Assembly (NCBI RefSeq): GCF_003991905.1
Contig: NZ_RSCL01000013.1
Coordinates: 1 to 40,225, forward strand
Length of the DNA: 40,225 nucleotides
Source of the DNA: Dulcicalothrix desertica PCC 7102
GTDB taxonomy: Bacteria; Cyanobacteriota; Cyanobacteriia; Cyanobacteriales; Nostocaceae
Reading direction: 5' to 3'
Part shown: in pieces, positions 24,566 through 33,966 of the stretch
Layout of the letters: each line of letters begins with the position of its first letter
How positions within the stretch are numbered: position 1 is the stretch's first letter
Notes under the pieces: model-generated
Told to the model about the DNA's origin: nothing
Database searches by the model: none
Seen by the model: only the letters and a program-made list of their open reading frames with translations
Position numbers and translations under genes: made by a program

Positions 24566-25468
24566 ATGATGTATATTGACCCTCACATTCACATGAGTTC
24601 GCGCACTACCGATGATTACGAGCGGATGCGTGATGCTGGTATTGTTGCTGTTATTGAACCCGCATTTTGGTTCGGGCAACCGCGTACTAATATTGGTTCG
24701 TTTCAAGATTACTTAAGTAGTTTAGTAGGTTGGGAAAGGTTTCGAGCTTCGCAGTTTGGCATTAAACATTATTGCACTATTGGTTTAAATTCTAAAGAAG
24801 CTAATAATGAAGCTCTTGCCGAGCAAGTTATGGAGCTTTTACCGCTATATGCTTGTAAAGAGGGTGTGGTAGCAATTGGCGAAATTGGCTACGACGATAT
24901 GACACCTGCTGAAGATAAGTATTTTCGTCAACAGCTTGAGTTAGCAAGAATGCTTGATATGTTGGTGTTAATTCATACACCACATAGAAATAAGAAAGAA
25001 GGTACAAACTACAGTATGGATGTTTGTATCGAACATGGTTTAGACCCTACGCGCGTAATTGTTGACCATAATAATGAAGAAACTGTACAGTCAGTACTTG
25101 ATAGAGGTTTTTGGGCAGCGTTTACTATTTACCCGCATACAAAAATGGGTAATGCGCGTATGGTTGAAATTGTTCGTGAGTATGGATGTGAGCGCATTAT
25201 TGTTGATAGCAGCGCTGACTGGGGTGTAAGTGACCCTCTCGCTGTTCCTAAGACTGCTGCGTTAATGCGCGAACGCGGTATACCTGAAAGTCATATTGGC
25301 GCCGTTTGTTATGAGAATGCTTTGAAAGCGTATGGGCAAAGTGGGCAGTTTAATGAGTCTGATTGGGTTAATCCGTTGCCTATTGACCAACGTCAACTGT
25401 TTCAAGGTAATTCGGTATTGCGGGGGCAGAAACCTGTTGTTGACCGTGAACTCGCGTTGATTGAATAA
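24566..25468 (+). CDS. eboB: EboB, TatD-like metal-dependent hydrolase
   Basis: The 300-residue protein has the amidohydrolase/TatD metal ligands: HIH (residues 7-9), the Glu of AIGEIGYD, His in LIHTPH, His in IVDHNN and Asp in IVDSSADW. TatD enzymes are usually 3'-5' exonucleases, but EboB belongs to the small-molecule ebo cluster and its substrate is unknown. It is full length. ATGATG at 24566 gives two equivalent starts. It is soluble, with no signal peptide. Confidence 0.9.
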   Translation: MMYIDPHIHMSSRTTDDYERMRDAGIVAVIEPAFWFGQPRTNIGSFQDYLSSLVGWERFRASQFGIKHYCTIGLNSKEANNEALAEQVMELLPLYACKEGVVAIGEIGYDDMTPAEDKYFRQQLELARMLDMLVLIHTPHRNKKEGTNYSMDVCIEHGLDPTRVIVDHNNEETVQSVLDRGFWAAFTIYPHTKMGNARMVEIVREYGCERIIVDSSADWGVSDPLAVPKTAALMRERGIPESHIGAVCYENALKAYGQSGQFNESDWVNPLPIDQRQLFQGNSVLRGQKPVVDRELALIE

Positions 25469-25495
25469 ACAGCTTTTGAAATGGTCTTGTGGAAC

Positions 25496-25587
25496 GTGGA
25501 ACAGGCATCCTTGCCTGTGTAATCTTTACCAACCTCCACAAGATGAAAAATTTAGTTTACTAAGGCGGGCAGGGATGCCCGCTCCAC
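25496..25587. repeat. Two CAGGCAGGGATGCCTG-type repeats between eboB and eboC
   Basis: GTGGAACAGGCATCCTTGCCTG (25496-25520) and CGGGCAGGGATGCCCGCTCCAC (25566-25587) fill most of the 145-base spacer. They are in frame with eboC, so an overly long eboC call would translate repeat DNA. Confidence 0.75.
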
Positions 25588-25613
25588 AAGAAGATAATCA
25601 AATTTTTATTAAT

Positions 25614-26543
25614 ATGACTATTACTGTTGGTGGAACTAATCGTGTTTGGGCTTATTTGCAGTTGATGCGACCTGCTAATGTTATTACTGCATGGGCTGAT
25701 ATACTCGCTGGGGTTGCTGCTTCTGGGTTTATTACTACATTTTATGAAGAAGTTGAACAAGGAGTAATACTAAGTAATTTTCTACCTTTGGGGTATTTAC
25801 TTATTGCTACTAGTTGCTTATATAGTGGTGGTGTTGTGTTAAACGACGCTTTCGATGCTAGTTTGGATGCACTTGAACGACCTGAGCGTCCTATACCCAG
25901 CGGTAGAGCTTCACATCAAGGCGCCTTTCTTGTTGGTGGCTCACTATTGTGTGTAGGTATTCTATTTGCTTGTTTGGTTTCTTTGTCAAGTGCTATTTTA
26001 GCTGCGTCTACCGCAATTGCTGCTGTTCTGTACGATGCTTTTGGTAAACATCATCCGTTTTTGGGTCCTCTCAATATGGGTGTATGTCGAGGTGCGAATT
26101 TACTACTTGGTGTCAGCATAGTATCAGGAATGGTTAGTAACTATTGGTTTTTAGCTTTAATTCCAATTACTTATATCGCTGCCATTACCAACTTAAGTCG
26201 AGGTGAGGTTACAGGTGGTAGCACAGCTAACTCGGTTATTAGTATGGTTTTAATGAGTACTGTTTTCGTTGCAATTCTGGGGTTGGGGTTGCTGAAATAT
26301 AGCTTGCTCGCAGTTTTACCATTCGCTTTGCTTTTGGCAATTAGGGTATTTGTACCTTTAGTTAAGGTACTTAAAGAACCTAGTGCGGCGCAAATTCAGT
26401 TGGCTGTACGTGCATGTGTCTTGTCGATGATTGTTTTAAATGCTACATTAAGTACAAGTTTCGCTGGTTTACCATACGGCTTGCTAGTGTTGCTTTTACT
26501 GCCAATTTCAATAAAATTAGCAGAAGTGTTTGCGGTAACTTAA
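25614..26543 (+). CDS. eboC: EboC, UbiA-type membrane prenyltransferase
   Basis: The 309-residue integral membrane protein has about eight hydrophobic helices. It contains the two Asp-rich motifs of the UbiA family: NDAFDASLDALERPERPIPSG (about 80-100) and YDAFGKHHPFLGPLNMGVCRG (about 142-162). UbiA enzymes attach prenyl chains to aromatic acceptors. In the ebo system it may prenylate a carrier used for export, which is a hypothesis in the field, not shown here. The ATG at 25614 is chosen because upstream in-frame codons run through palindromic repeats. Confidence 0.92.
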   Translation: MTITVGGTNRVWAYLQLMRPANVITAWADILAGVAASGFITTFYEEVEQGVILSNFLPLGYLLIATSCLYSGGVVLNDAFDASLDALERPERPIPSGRASHQGAFLVGGSLLCVGILFACLVSLSSAILAASTAIAAVLYDAFGKHHPFLGPLNMGVCRGANLLLGVSIVSGMVSNYWFLALIPITYIAAITNLSRGEVTGGSTANSVISMVLMSTVFVAILGLGLLKYSLLAVLPFALLLAIRVFVPLVKVLKEPSAAQIQLAVRACVLSMIVLNATLSTSFAGLPYGLLVLLLLPISIKLAEVFAVT

Positions 26544-26654
26544 TAGGAGTATAACTTTGATATTTAAAACTTATTTTCTCAAAAATATAAATAATTCGGA
26601 TTGTACATTCCAATTATTTTAACTATCTAGTTCTCTTCACAAAGATTCTGTCCC

Positions 26655-27926
26655 ATGCATATTCTGATTTATTCCTACAACTACTATCCTGAACCAATTG
26701 GTATAGCTCCACTAATGACCGAGTTGGCAGAGGGGTTAGTGGAACGGGGACATGAAGTACGAGTCATTACAGGAATGCCAAATTACCCTGAGCGAGAAAT
26801 TTACGAAGGGTATAAAAATAAATGGTACGTTACAGAAAAAAAGAATGGTGTAACGATTCAGCGCTGTTTTCTGCGAATTAAATCAAAACCTAATTTGTTA
26901 GATAGACTTTTACTGGAGTTAAGTTTTGTAGTTAGCAGTTTACCACAAGCACTCAATGGTTGGCGCCCAGATGTAATATTATTAACTGTACCCCCATTAT
27001 TTGTAACATTGCCTGCTTGTTTTTTAGGTTGGCTTTATAATTGTCCGGTAGTATTGAACGTACAAGATATATTACCAGAAGCAGCCGAGCGAATTGGATT
27101 AATTAAAAATAAGTTCATGATTCGCGTTTTATCGGCATTAGAAAAATTTGCTTACAAAAACGCTCATACAATCAGTGTTATTGCAGAAGGGTTTGTAGAT
27201 AATTTAACTAAAAAAGGTGTAAGCGCAAATAAAATAGCTTGCATATATAACTGGGTAGATATTAATTTTATTCGTCCTTTGCCTAAAGAAAATAAGTTCC
27301 GTAGAACTCATAATTTAGAAAATAAGTTTGTTGTACTTTATTCAGGAAATATTGCTTTAACACAGGGTTTAGAAACTGCCATTGCTGCCGCAGCGAAACT
27401 GCGTCAAGTTAAAGATATTGTCTTTGTCATAGCTGGTGAAACTAAAGCATTAGAGGAATTGAGAAAATGCTGTTACAAGTACGGCGCCGATAATGTATTG
27501 TTATTACCCTTACAGCAGCGTTCTGAACTACCAAGAATGTTAGCAGCAGCAGATGTTGGTTTGATATTGCAAAAACGAAACGTTGTTTGCTTTAATATGC
27601 CTTCTAAAATTCCCTTACTGCTAGCAAGTGGGCGCCCTATTATTGCATCAGTTCCCAAATTAGGCACAGCAGCATCATCGATTAAAAAAAGTGGAGGTGG
27701 TATAGTTGTGGCGCCTGAGTCACCAAATGCCTTAGCTCATGCGGTGATGGACTTATATAAAAATCCTGCAAAAGCAGCATTATTAGGTGCCAAAGGACGA
27801 AAATTTGCTGTTGATAAATACTCGTTTGACAGTGCAATAGCTCAGTACGAAGCTTTGTTTAGTGATGCAGTAGCAAGTAAAGCTGATGAATTAGAAGTTT
27901 TACCATTGACTACTACTGATATTTAG
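26655..27926 (+). CDS. GT4-type glycosyltransferase (WcaI-like) of the scytonemin region
   Basis: The 423-residue protein has the GT-B fold pattern of family 4: N-terminal MHILIYSYNYYPEPIGIAPL, a middle NVQDILPEAAERIGL, and a C-terminal donor domain with LYSGNIALTQGLE, AADVGLILQ and NMPSKIPLLLASGRPII. It resembles WcaI-type colanic acid glycosyltransferases and the glycosyltransferase that follows scyF in N. punctiforme (NpR1270). It could modify the sheath polysaccharide or a scytonemin-related compound. It splits the ebo genes, lying 111 bases after eboC. Confidence 0.88.
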   Translation: MHILIYSYNYYPEPIGIAPLMTELAEGLVERGHEVRVITGMPNYPEREIYEGYKNKWYVTEKKNGVTIQRCFLRIKSKPNLLDRLLLELSFVVSSLPQALNGWRPDVILLTVPPLFVTLPACFLGWLYNCPVVLNVQDILPEAAERIGLIKNKFMIRVLSALEKFAYKNAHTISVIAEGFVDNLTKKGVSANKIACIYNWVDINFIRPLPKENKFRRTHNLENKFVVLYSGNIALTQGLETAIAAAAKLRQVKDIVFVIAGETKALEELRKCCYKYGADNVLLLPLQQRSELPRMLAAADVGLILQKRNVVCFNMPSKIPLLLASGRPIIASVPKLGTAASSIKKSGGGIVVAPESPNALAHAVMDLYKNPAKAALLGAKGRKFAVDKYSFDSAIAQYEALFSDAVASKADELEVLPLTTTDI

Positions 27927-27993
27927 AAACCGGGTTTCTTACGATAAGCTACATTTTTAAATATAATCTCTCAACAGAAACCCGGTTTCTCTG
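27924..27993. repeat. Two AGAAACCCGGTTTCT palindromes before tyrA
   Basis: TAGAAACCGGGTTTCTT at 27924-27940 overlaps the glycosyltransferase stop codon, and CAGAAACCCGGTTTCTCTG lies at 27975-27993, just upstream of tyrA. Both belong to the family seen upstream of scyA and between scyA and scyB. Confidence 0.75.
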
Positions 27994-28018
27994 CGCCTCT
28001 GTCGTGAAGAGTCATACA

Positions 28019-28846
28019 ATGATACATGAAGTTTTTTCTACTTTAACTGCTCGCTCCGGCGCCGACCATAATCTTCCTAAAGTTATCACCATAGTTGGTG
28101 GAAATGGTAGAATGGGTAAGTTCTTCAATAACCAATTGACCGCAGCAGGGCATCGAGTAAATATAGTAGGAAGCAATTGGCAAGGCGCCGATAGTTTACT
28201 TCCTCAAGCTGATTTAGTATTAATTAGTGTTCCCATAGAATCGACTTGTGAAATAATTGAACGCACGGCTCAATATTTAACACCCCATACAGCTTTAGCT
28301 GATATTACTAGCATTAAAATAGAACCTGTTAGAGCAATGCTAGAACATCATTCTGGCGCCGTGATGGGATTACATCCAATGTTTGGACCCAGCGTTGAAT
28401 CGTTTGCACAACAAAAGGTAGTGGTATGTTCAGGAAGAAATGATGCCGCATTCGATTGGTTATTAAATTTAATGCGAAATCAGCAAGCGGAACTAATATT
28501 TTCTACACCAGAAGAACACGACCAAATGATGGTGATGATTCAAGCGACACGGCATTTTTGCCGTTTAACTCAAGCTGTATATTTGGCGCAAGAAAAAATC
28601 GATATAGACAAAAGTTTATCAATGTCAAGTCCTGTCTATCGTCAAGAAATTGATATTCTCAAACGTTTGCTCAATCAAAACCCGCAATTATGTATTGATA
28701 TTATGCTTGCTACTGAAGAGCGATGTCAAGCCATTAAATCGCTTGCCGATACTTATAACCGTTTAGCGCGACTAATAGAAAAAAAAGACCGCGAAGAGTT
28801 AATTAAAGAAATTGAATCCACTCAAAACTTTTTTAGTAAACAATAG
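28019..28846 (+). CDS. tyrA: TyrA-type prephenate/arogenate dehydrogenase
   Basis: The 275-residue protein has an N-terminal NAD(P)-binding motif (ITIVGGNGRMGKFF, about residues 23-36), prephenate dehydrogenase signatures (DITSIK, MGLHPMFGPS) and a helical C-terminal domain. In scytonemin clusters TyrA supplies p-hydroxyphenylpyruvate, the second ScyA substrate. There is no chorismate mutase or ACT domain, so it lacks an obvious tyrosine feedback site. The ATG at 28019 is preceded by AAGAG at a good distance; an in-frame GTG at 28004 is the alternative. eboD follows nine bases on. Confidence 0.9.
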   Translation: MIHEVFSTLTARSGADHNLPKVITIVGGNGRMGKFFNNQLTAAGHRVNIVGSNWQGADSLLPQADLVLISVPIESTCEIIERTAQYLTPHTALADITSIKIEPVRAMLEHHSGAVMGLHPMFGPSVESFAQQKVVVCSGRNDAAFDWLLNLMRNQQAELIFSTPEEHDQMMVMIQATRHFCRLTQAVYLAQEKIDIDKSLSMSSPVYRQEIDILKRLLNQNPQLCIDIMLATEERCQAIKSLADTYNRLARLIEKKDREELIKEIESTQNFFSKQ

Positions 28847-28855
28847 AGAAAGAAA

Positions 28856-30049
28856 ATGGTAGTAGATGTTAGACCAAAAAATATACTGAGCTTACAACCA
28901 ATTCAGCAGCGTGTTGCGGTTAGCTTTGACTATCCAGTGCATTTTACCACAGGATTATTTCACCTGCGAAATTCTTTACTTGCACGTGTTATAGCTGGTG
29001 ATGAAATTAAACCTAAAAAAGTTATCATCATTATTGATGATGGTTTATTAGAGTGCCACAAAGGATTAATATCTCAAATTAATATATACGCGAAACGTTA
29101 CGCCAGCATTATGACACTAATGGCGAAACCAATGGTTGTCCCTGGTGGTGAAGCCGCGAAAAACGATACTAAGTTAATAGACCAAGTTCATGGTTTGATT
29201 AATGATGTCGGATTGTGTCGTCACTCATATATATTAGCTATTGGTGGCGGCGCCGTTCTAGATATGGTTGGATATGCAGCTGCTACAGCACATCGCGGTA
29301 TTCGTCTCATTCGTATTCCAACCACTGTGCTTGCCCAAAATGATTCGGGTGTTGGTGTCAAGAACAGCGTTAACGCATTTGGGAAAAAGAACTTTTATGG
29401 TACATTTGCACCGCCATATGCAGTATTAAACGACTTTAGTTTTTTGACAACTTTAGGAGATGCAGATTGGCGTTCGGGTGTTGCTGAAGCTATCAAAGTC
29501 GCTTTAATTAAAGATGGTGAGTTTTTTGATTTAATAGCAATGAACGCTCATAAAATTGCAAATCGTGATATGGGCGCCATGCAATCAGTTATTTACCGAT
29601 GCGCGCAATTACATCTAAATCATATTGCCACAAGTGGTGATGCTTTTGAAATGGGTTCATCTCGTCCTTTAGATTTTGGACATTGGGCAGCACACAAACT
29701 TGAACAACTCACACATTACAATTTGCGTCATGGTGAAGCTGTTGCCATTGGTATTGCACTAGATAGTACTTACTCGTACTTACTTGACTTACTTCCTCGT
29801 AAAGATTGGCAGCAAATAATAAATACGCTCAAGGTATTAGGTTTTACCTTATACGTTCCTGAACTTAGCGAAGAACTATTCAATTTTGAAAACCCACGCT
29901 GTATTTTCCGAGGGTTGGAAGAATTTCGCGAGCATCTTGGAGGAAAATTAACTATAACGCTTTTAGAGTCAATAGGTAAAGGTGTTGAGGTTAACGAAGT
30001 CAATCTGTCTTTATATAGAGAAGCTGTGAAAGTTTTGAGTGAAGAGTAG
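28856..30049 (+). CDS. eboD: EboD, 3-dehydroquinate-synthase-like protein
   Basis: The 397-residue protein has the AroB-like NAD-binding region IGGGAVLDMVGYAAATAHRGI, IPTTVLAQNDSGVGVKN, the metal-region pattern GVAEAIKVALIKD, and the His ligands in GHWAAHKLE and LRHGEAVAIG. The position before eboE and the divergent N-terminus point to EboD, the sugar-phosphate-cyclase-like member of the ebo set, rather than housekeeping AroB. Real 3-dehydroquinate synthase activity, feeding the shikimate pathway, remains a fair alternative since N. punctiforme also has an aroB in its scytonemin cluster. Confidence 0.82.
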   Translation: MVVDVRPKNILSLQPIQQRVAVSFDYPVHFTTGLFHLRNSLLARVIAGDEIKPKKVIIIIDDGLLECHKGLISQINIYAKRYASIMTLMAKPMVVPGGEAAKNDTKLIDQVHGLINDVGLCRHSYILAIGGGAVLDMVGYAAATAHRGIRLIRIPTTVLAQNDSGVGVKNSVNAFGKKNFYGTFAPPYAVLNDFSFLTTLGDADWRSGVAEAIKVALIKDGEFFDLIAMNAHKIANRDMGAMQSVIYRCAQLHLNHIATSGDAFEMGSSRPLDFGHWAAHKLEQLTHYNLRHGEAVAIGIALDSTYSYLLDLLPRKDWQQIINTLKVLGFTLYVPELSEELFNFENPRCIFRGLEEFREHLGGKLTITLLESIGKGVEVNEVNLSLYREAVKVLSEE

Positions 30050-30051
30050 TT

Positions 30052-30161
30052 GGCAACGGATAAGAACGGATGTAACGGATGGTTTAGTTGTTTAACAAAC
30101 AGCTTATCCGTTGCATCCGTTGCATCCGTTGCATCCGTTACATCCGTTACATCCGTTGCAA
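30052..30161. repeat. CATCCGTTG tandem array with inverted arm, copy 3
   Basis: GGCAACGGATAAGAACGGATGTAACGGATGG (30052-30082, given here only as the left arm) faces five to six tandem 9-base units CATCCGTTG/CATCCGTTA (30105-30161), so the whole can fold into one hairpin. It lies between eboD and eboE. Read in the eboE frame the units encode a His-Pro-Leu repeat that is not part of the protein. Confidence 0.85.
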
Positions 30162-30170
30162 AGATTATAT

Positions 30171-31373
30171 ATGAAACTAAATAACTATCACCTCACCTAT
30201 TGCACAAACATTCATCCAGGTGAACATTGGCATGAAGTATTTGCCAATTTACAGCAGTACATACCCGAATTAAAAGCGCAACTTGGCTGGGATAAACCTT
30301 TTGGTATCGGTTTACGATTAGCGAATGTTGCAACGCACGAGTTATTAGAGTCCGGCGCCTTAGCAAATTTCCAAGCTTGGTTACAAGAAAATGATTTGTA
30401 TGTATTTACCCTAAATGGCTTTCCTTACGGTGGTTTTCACTTCTCGGTTGTGAAAGACAAAGTTTATGCGCCAGATTGGACGAAACCTGAAAGGCTCGAA
30501 TATACATTAAGATTAGCAAGAATTTTGGCGCCGCTACTGCCAGATGGAGTTGAAGGAAGCATTTCGACGCTACCACTTTCGTATAAACCTTGGTTTAAGA
30601 ATAATAAATCAGATTTATCATCGGTAACGGTAAGTGCAACAGAGAATCTTGTGCAAGTTGTCGCGGAACTAGTTCGCATCAAGGAAGCAACTGGAAAAAT
30701 ATTGCATCTAGGTTTGGAGCCAGAGCCAGATGGCTTAATTGAAAACGCCGCAGAAGTTGTTCAGTATTTTAAAGAGTATTTGATACCTATTGGAAGTTCA
30801 TACTTAGCAAAAGAATTGCAAATTTCCGAATCTGATGCAAAAACACTTGTACTTGAGCACGTGCGGATATGTTATGATACATGCCATTTTGCTGTTGAAT
30901 ACGAAAATCCTGTTTCTGTTGTAAAGCAGTTTGAGGAAGAAGGTATAAAAATTAGCAAAATCCAAATTAGTGCGGCATTACAGGTTAATTTACCAAAGGA
31001 TGTTGAGCAAAGAAGTACGTTAAAACAGAAGTTACAAACCTTTGCGGAGTCTACGTATCTACATCAGGCAATCGCACGAAAAGCTGATGGTCAAATGGGT
31101 CATTACTCCGATTTAGATGTAGCTTTAGCAGATTTTGAAGGTGCCGAGGAATGGCGGGTACACTTCCATGTGCCAATTTTCGTTCGCGATTATGAAGGTT
31201 TGCAATCGACTCAAGATGATATTATTGACGTTCTGGAGCTATTAAAAAAAGATAATTTTTGCACCCATCTAGAGATAGAGACTTACACATGGGAAGTTTT
31301 ACCATCGAGTATGAAGTTAGATTTGTTAGCTTCGATTAGACGGGAATACGAATGGATATTAAGCTTTTTATAA
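30171..31373 (+). CDS. eboE: EboE, TIM-barrel sugar-isomerase-like protein
   Basis: The 400-residue protein resembles xylose-isomerase-like TIM barrels (LGLEPEPDGLIENAAEVVQYF, CYDTCHFAVEYENP, HFHVPIFVRDYEGL, LEIETYTWEVLP), with Glu, Asp and His residues at barrel strand ends that could bind a metal. By context it is EboE, needed for monomer movement to the periplasm. The ATG at 30171 (MKLNNYHLTYCTNIHPGE) is chosen. An in-frame TTG at 30111 would add twenty residues encoded by the CATCCGTTG repeat. It is the last ebo gene here; the family's eboF is not in the window. Confidence 0.88.
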   Translation: MKLNNYHLTYCTNIHPGEHWHEVFANLQQYIPELKAQLGWDKPFGIGLRLANVATHELLESGALANFQAWLQENDLYVFTLNGFPYGGFHFSVVKDKVYAPDWTKPERLEYTLRLARILAPLLPDGVEGSISTLPLSYKPWFKNNKSDLSSVTVSATENLVQVVAELVRIKEATGKILHLGLEPEPDGLIENAAEVVQYFKEYLIPIGSSYLAKELQISESDAKTLVLEHVRICYDTCHFAVEYENPVSVVKQFEEEGIKISKIQISAALQVNLPKDVEQRSTLKQKLQTFAESTYLHQAIARKADGQMGHYSDLDVALADFEGAEEWRVHFHVPIFVRDYEGLQSTQDDIIDVLELLKKDNFCTHLEIETYTWEVLPSSMKLDLLASIRREYEWILSFL

Positions 31374-31714
31374 GTGTAGATTAAAATTGAATATCTTTTT
31401 CTTTCTCTTTTTTGATCTCTAACTTTAGGAAGAAGCTAAATTTTCTTGATGTAGCGCCAAAAAATTTCAAAATATTATTTGCAGAATTATCGAAAAAACT
31501 GGTACATCTAGCAAAAAAATGTTCATAAAATAGGCGTAAGGAATTTAGCGATATTGAACTAATATGAAATAGCGATTAAACATTTCATTTTGTAGCTGTA
31601 AAGGCGCAGTAAAGAGCGTTTCTACAATCCAAAATTTACGAATGATTTAGAAATGCTATAGTTATTTAAATCTAAATATTTGAATGACGAATAACTAATC
31701 TCAAAACATTGCTC
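31374..31714. promoter_or_regulatory. Likely promoter region of the trp/aro block
   Basis: A 341-base AT-rich gap separates eboE from trpE. I see no Trp-rich leader peptide or attenuator-like pair of hairpins, so tryptophan attenuation is not supported. The gap suggests a separate promoter for trpE onward, but no reliable -10/-35 pair was found by eye. Confidence 0.4.
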
Positions 31715-33913
31715 ATGACTGATAATTACTCCTATGTAACAGAAGGTGGTGTTCGCGTCTCACGCTGCATTACCGAGGTTAAAATGGATACTGCACTAGA
31801 CGATATACTATTTCGTTTAGATTCGCAGCGTGGCGGATTGCTGAATAGTAGTTATGAATACCCAGGTCGATATCGACGATGGGCGATTGGCTTTGTAAAT
31901 CCACCCTTGGAATTAGCGACACGAGAAAAAAGTTTTACGTTTACAGCGCTTAACGAGCGAGGTCAAGTTTTCATCCCGCTACTTTACGAACATTTGTCAG
32001 CGCATGAGCAGTTGTGCGAAGTTGTTCAAAGTCATAACTGTATTACTGGAAATATAAAGGCTGCTACTGAAACGTTTACAGAAGAAGAACGCAGTAAGCA
32101 ACCCTCGGCGTTTAGTGTGGTTCGCGAGATTTTACATGTCTTGGCTAGTGATGATGACGAACATTTGGGGCTTTACGGCGCCTTTGGTTATGATTTAGTT
32201 TTTCAGTTTGAACCAATCGAGCAAACCTTGCAACGTCCAGATGACCAGCGCGATTTGGTACTATATTTGCCTGATGAGCTTGTAGTAGTTGATTATTACC
32301 AGCAGAAAGCGTACCGGGTAGAATACGAATTTGAAGTCAACGGGTGTAGTACAAATACTTTAGCGCGAGTCGGTGAATCAATTAATTATCGGGGTAAAAA
32401 TACTCCAGTCACTTCCAAGGCAGACCACGCACCAGGAGAATATGCTTCTTTAGTAACAGTCGCGCTCGATTATTTTAAACGTGGCGATTTGTTTGAAGTT
32501 GTTCCAAGTCAAAGTTTCTTTGAAAGTTGTGATGAGTTGCCAAGCAAGTTATTTCAAACTTTAAGGCAAATTAATCCTAGTCCTTACGGATTTCTATTTA
32601 ACCTTGGTGGTGAATTTTTAATTGGCGCCTCTCCAGAAATGTTCGTGCGAGTTGAAGGTAGGCGCGTCGAAACTTGTCCAATAAGTGGAACTATTACACG
32701 CGGGCAAGATGCGATGGACGATGCCGACCAGATTCGTCAACTGCTCAACTCATATAAAGATGAGTCAGAGTTAACGATGTGTACCGATGTTGACCGTAAT
32801 GATAAATCACGTATTTGTGAACCAGGTTCAGTACGAGTTATCGGTCGGCGCCAAATTGAATTGTATAGTCATTTAATTCACACCGTAGACCATGTTGAAG
32901 GCATATTACGTCCAGAGTTTGACGCTTTAGACGCATTTTTGACGCATACATGGGCTGTAACTGTAACAGGTGCCCCAAAACGTTGGGCAATGCAATTTAT
33001 TGAACAGCACGAACGTAGCGCTAGACGTTGGTATGGTGGTGCTGTTGGTTGGTTAAGCTTTAACGGTAATTTCAATACCGGGTTAATTTTGCGAACAATT
33101 CGATTAAAAGATACTGTTGCAGAAGTTAGAGTTGGCGCCACAGTACTCTACGACTCAATTCCACAGGCAGAAGAACAGGAGACAATTACAAAAGCGGCAG
33201 CATTATTTGAAACAATTCGCCGCAGTAAGCACGTAGAAGAGATAGTAAAAATTAAATCTAGTTTTAACGTAATCGACACTATACCCGATGTTGAACCCGG
33301 AAAACACATTTTACTTATAGACCACGAAGACTCGTTCGTTCATACTCTTGCTAACTATATTCGCTCCTGCGGCGCCACAGTTAAAACCTTAAGACACGGG
33401 TTTTCGGAATCGGTCTTTGATGATGAACGTCCTGATTTAGTGGTATTATCTCCTGGACCTGGTAGACCAAAAGATTTCAAGGTTCCAGAAACAGTACATG
33501 CCTGTGTTAAACGTAATATTCCCATATTTGGTGTATGCTTAGGTTTGCAAGGCATAGTTGAAGCATTTGGTGGTGAGCTAAATGTTCTTGACTACCCGCA
33601 ACATGGCAAACCATCGCAACTTATAGTCACAGATAGCAACAGCGTACTGTTTAAAGGTTTACCCGAAACTTTCCCCGTCGGTCGTTATCACTCGTTATAC
33701 GCTAACCCAGAAAAATTACCATCCCAACTCAAGGTAACAGCTATAACTGAAGACGAAGTAATTATGGGAATTGAACATCAATCATTACCCATAGCAGCAG
33801 TGCAATTTCATCCTGAGTCAATTATGACTTTAACAGGAAATATTGGTTTAGCAATAATTAAAAATGTAGTTGCTAAATATACACAATACGACAAGCTCAT
33901 ACTTAACACATAA
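31715..33913 (+). CDS. trpE: Fused anthranilate synthase TrpE(G)
   Basis: The 732-residue protein joins component I and component II. The N-terminal two thirds is the chorismate-binding domain (GDLFEVVPSQSFFE, NPSPYGFLFNLGGEFLIGASPEMFVRVEG, CPISGTITRG, DESELTMCTDVDRNDKSRICEPGSV). The last third (about 535-732) is a class I glutamine amidotransferase with the nucleophile Cys in GVCLGLQ and the His-Glu pair in QFHPES. It makes anthranilate from chorismate and glutamine in one chain. Fused TrpE(G) copies occur in scytonemin clusters as extra, pathway-dedicated tryptophan genes. The ATG at 31715 is chosen over a TTG at 31709. Confidence 0.94.
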   Translation: MTDNYSYVTEGGVRVSRCITEVKMDTALDDILFRLDSQRGGLLNSSYEYPGRYRRWAIGFVNPPLELATREKSFTFTALNERGQVFIPLLYEHLSAHEQLCEVVQSHNCITGNIKAATETFTEEERSKQPSAFSVVREILHVLASDDDEHLGLYGAFGYDLVFQFEPIEQTLQRPDDQRDLVLYLPDELVVVDYYQQKAYRVEYEFEVNGCSTNTLARVGESINYRGKNTPVTSKADHAPGEYASLVTVALDYFKRGDLFEVVPSQSFFESCDELPSKLFQTLRQINPSPYGFLFNLGGEFLIGASPEMFVRVEGRRVETCPISGTITRGQDAMDDADQIRQLLNSYKDESELTMCTDVDRNDKSRICEPGSVRVIGRRQIELYSHLIHTVDHVEGILRPEFDALDAFLTHTWAVTVTGAPKRWAMQFIEQHERSARRWYGGAVGWLSFNGNFNTGLILRTIRLKDTVAEVRVGATVLYDSIPQAEEQETITKAAALFETIRRSKHVEEIVKIKSSFNVIDTIPDVEPGKHILLIDHEDSFVHTLANYIRSCGATVKTLRHGFSESVFDDERPDLVVLSPGPGRPKDFKVPETVHACVKRNIPIFGVCLGLQGIVEAFGGELNVLDYPQHGKPSQLIVTDSNSVLFKGLPETFPVGRYHSLYANPEKLPSQLKVTAITEDEVIMGIEHQSLPIAAVQFHPESIMTLTGNIGLAIIKNVVAKYTQYDKLILNT

Positions 33914-33966
33914 AACGGTACGGTGGGCTTCGGCCCAGCCAAAACGACGAATAAATAGAAGCATCC

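Noticed and set aside
25461-25613. Longer EboC starting at a TTG overlapping eboB
   Set aside because: The added segment runs through two palindromic repeats and has no UbiA-like sequence.
30111-30170. N-terminal His-Pro-Leu repeat of EboE
   Set aside because: It is translated repeat DNA upstream of the natural ATG at 30171.
31374-31714. trp attenuator with leader peptide
   Set aside because: No short frame with consecutive Trp codons and no convincing alternative hairpins.
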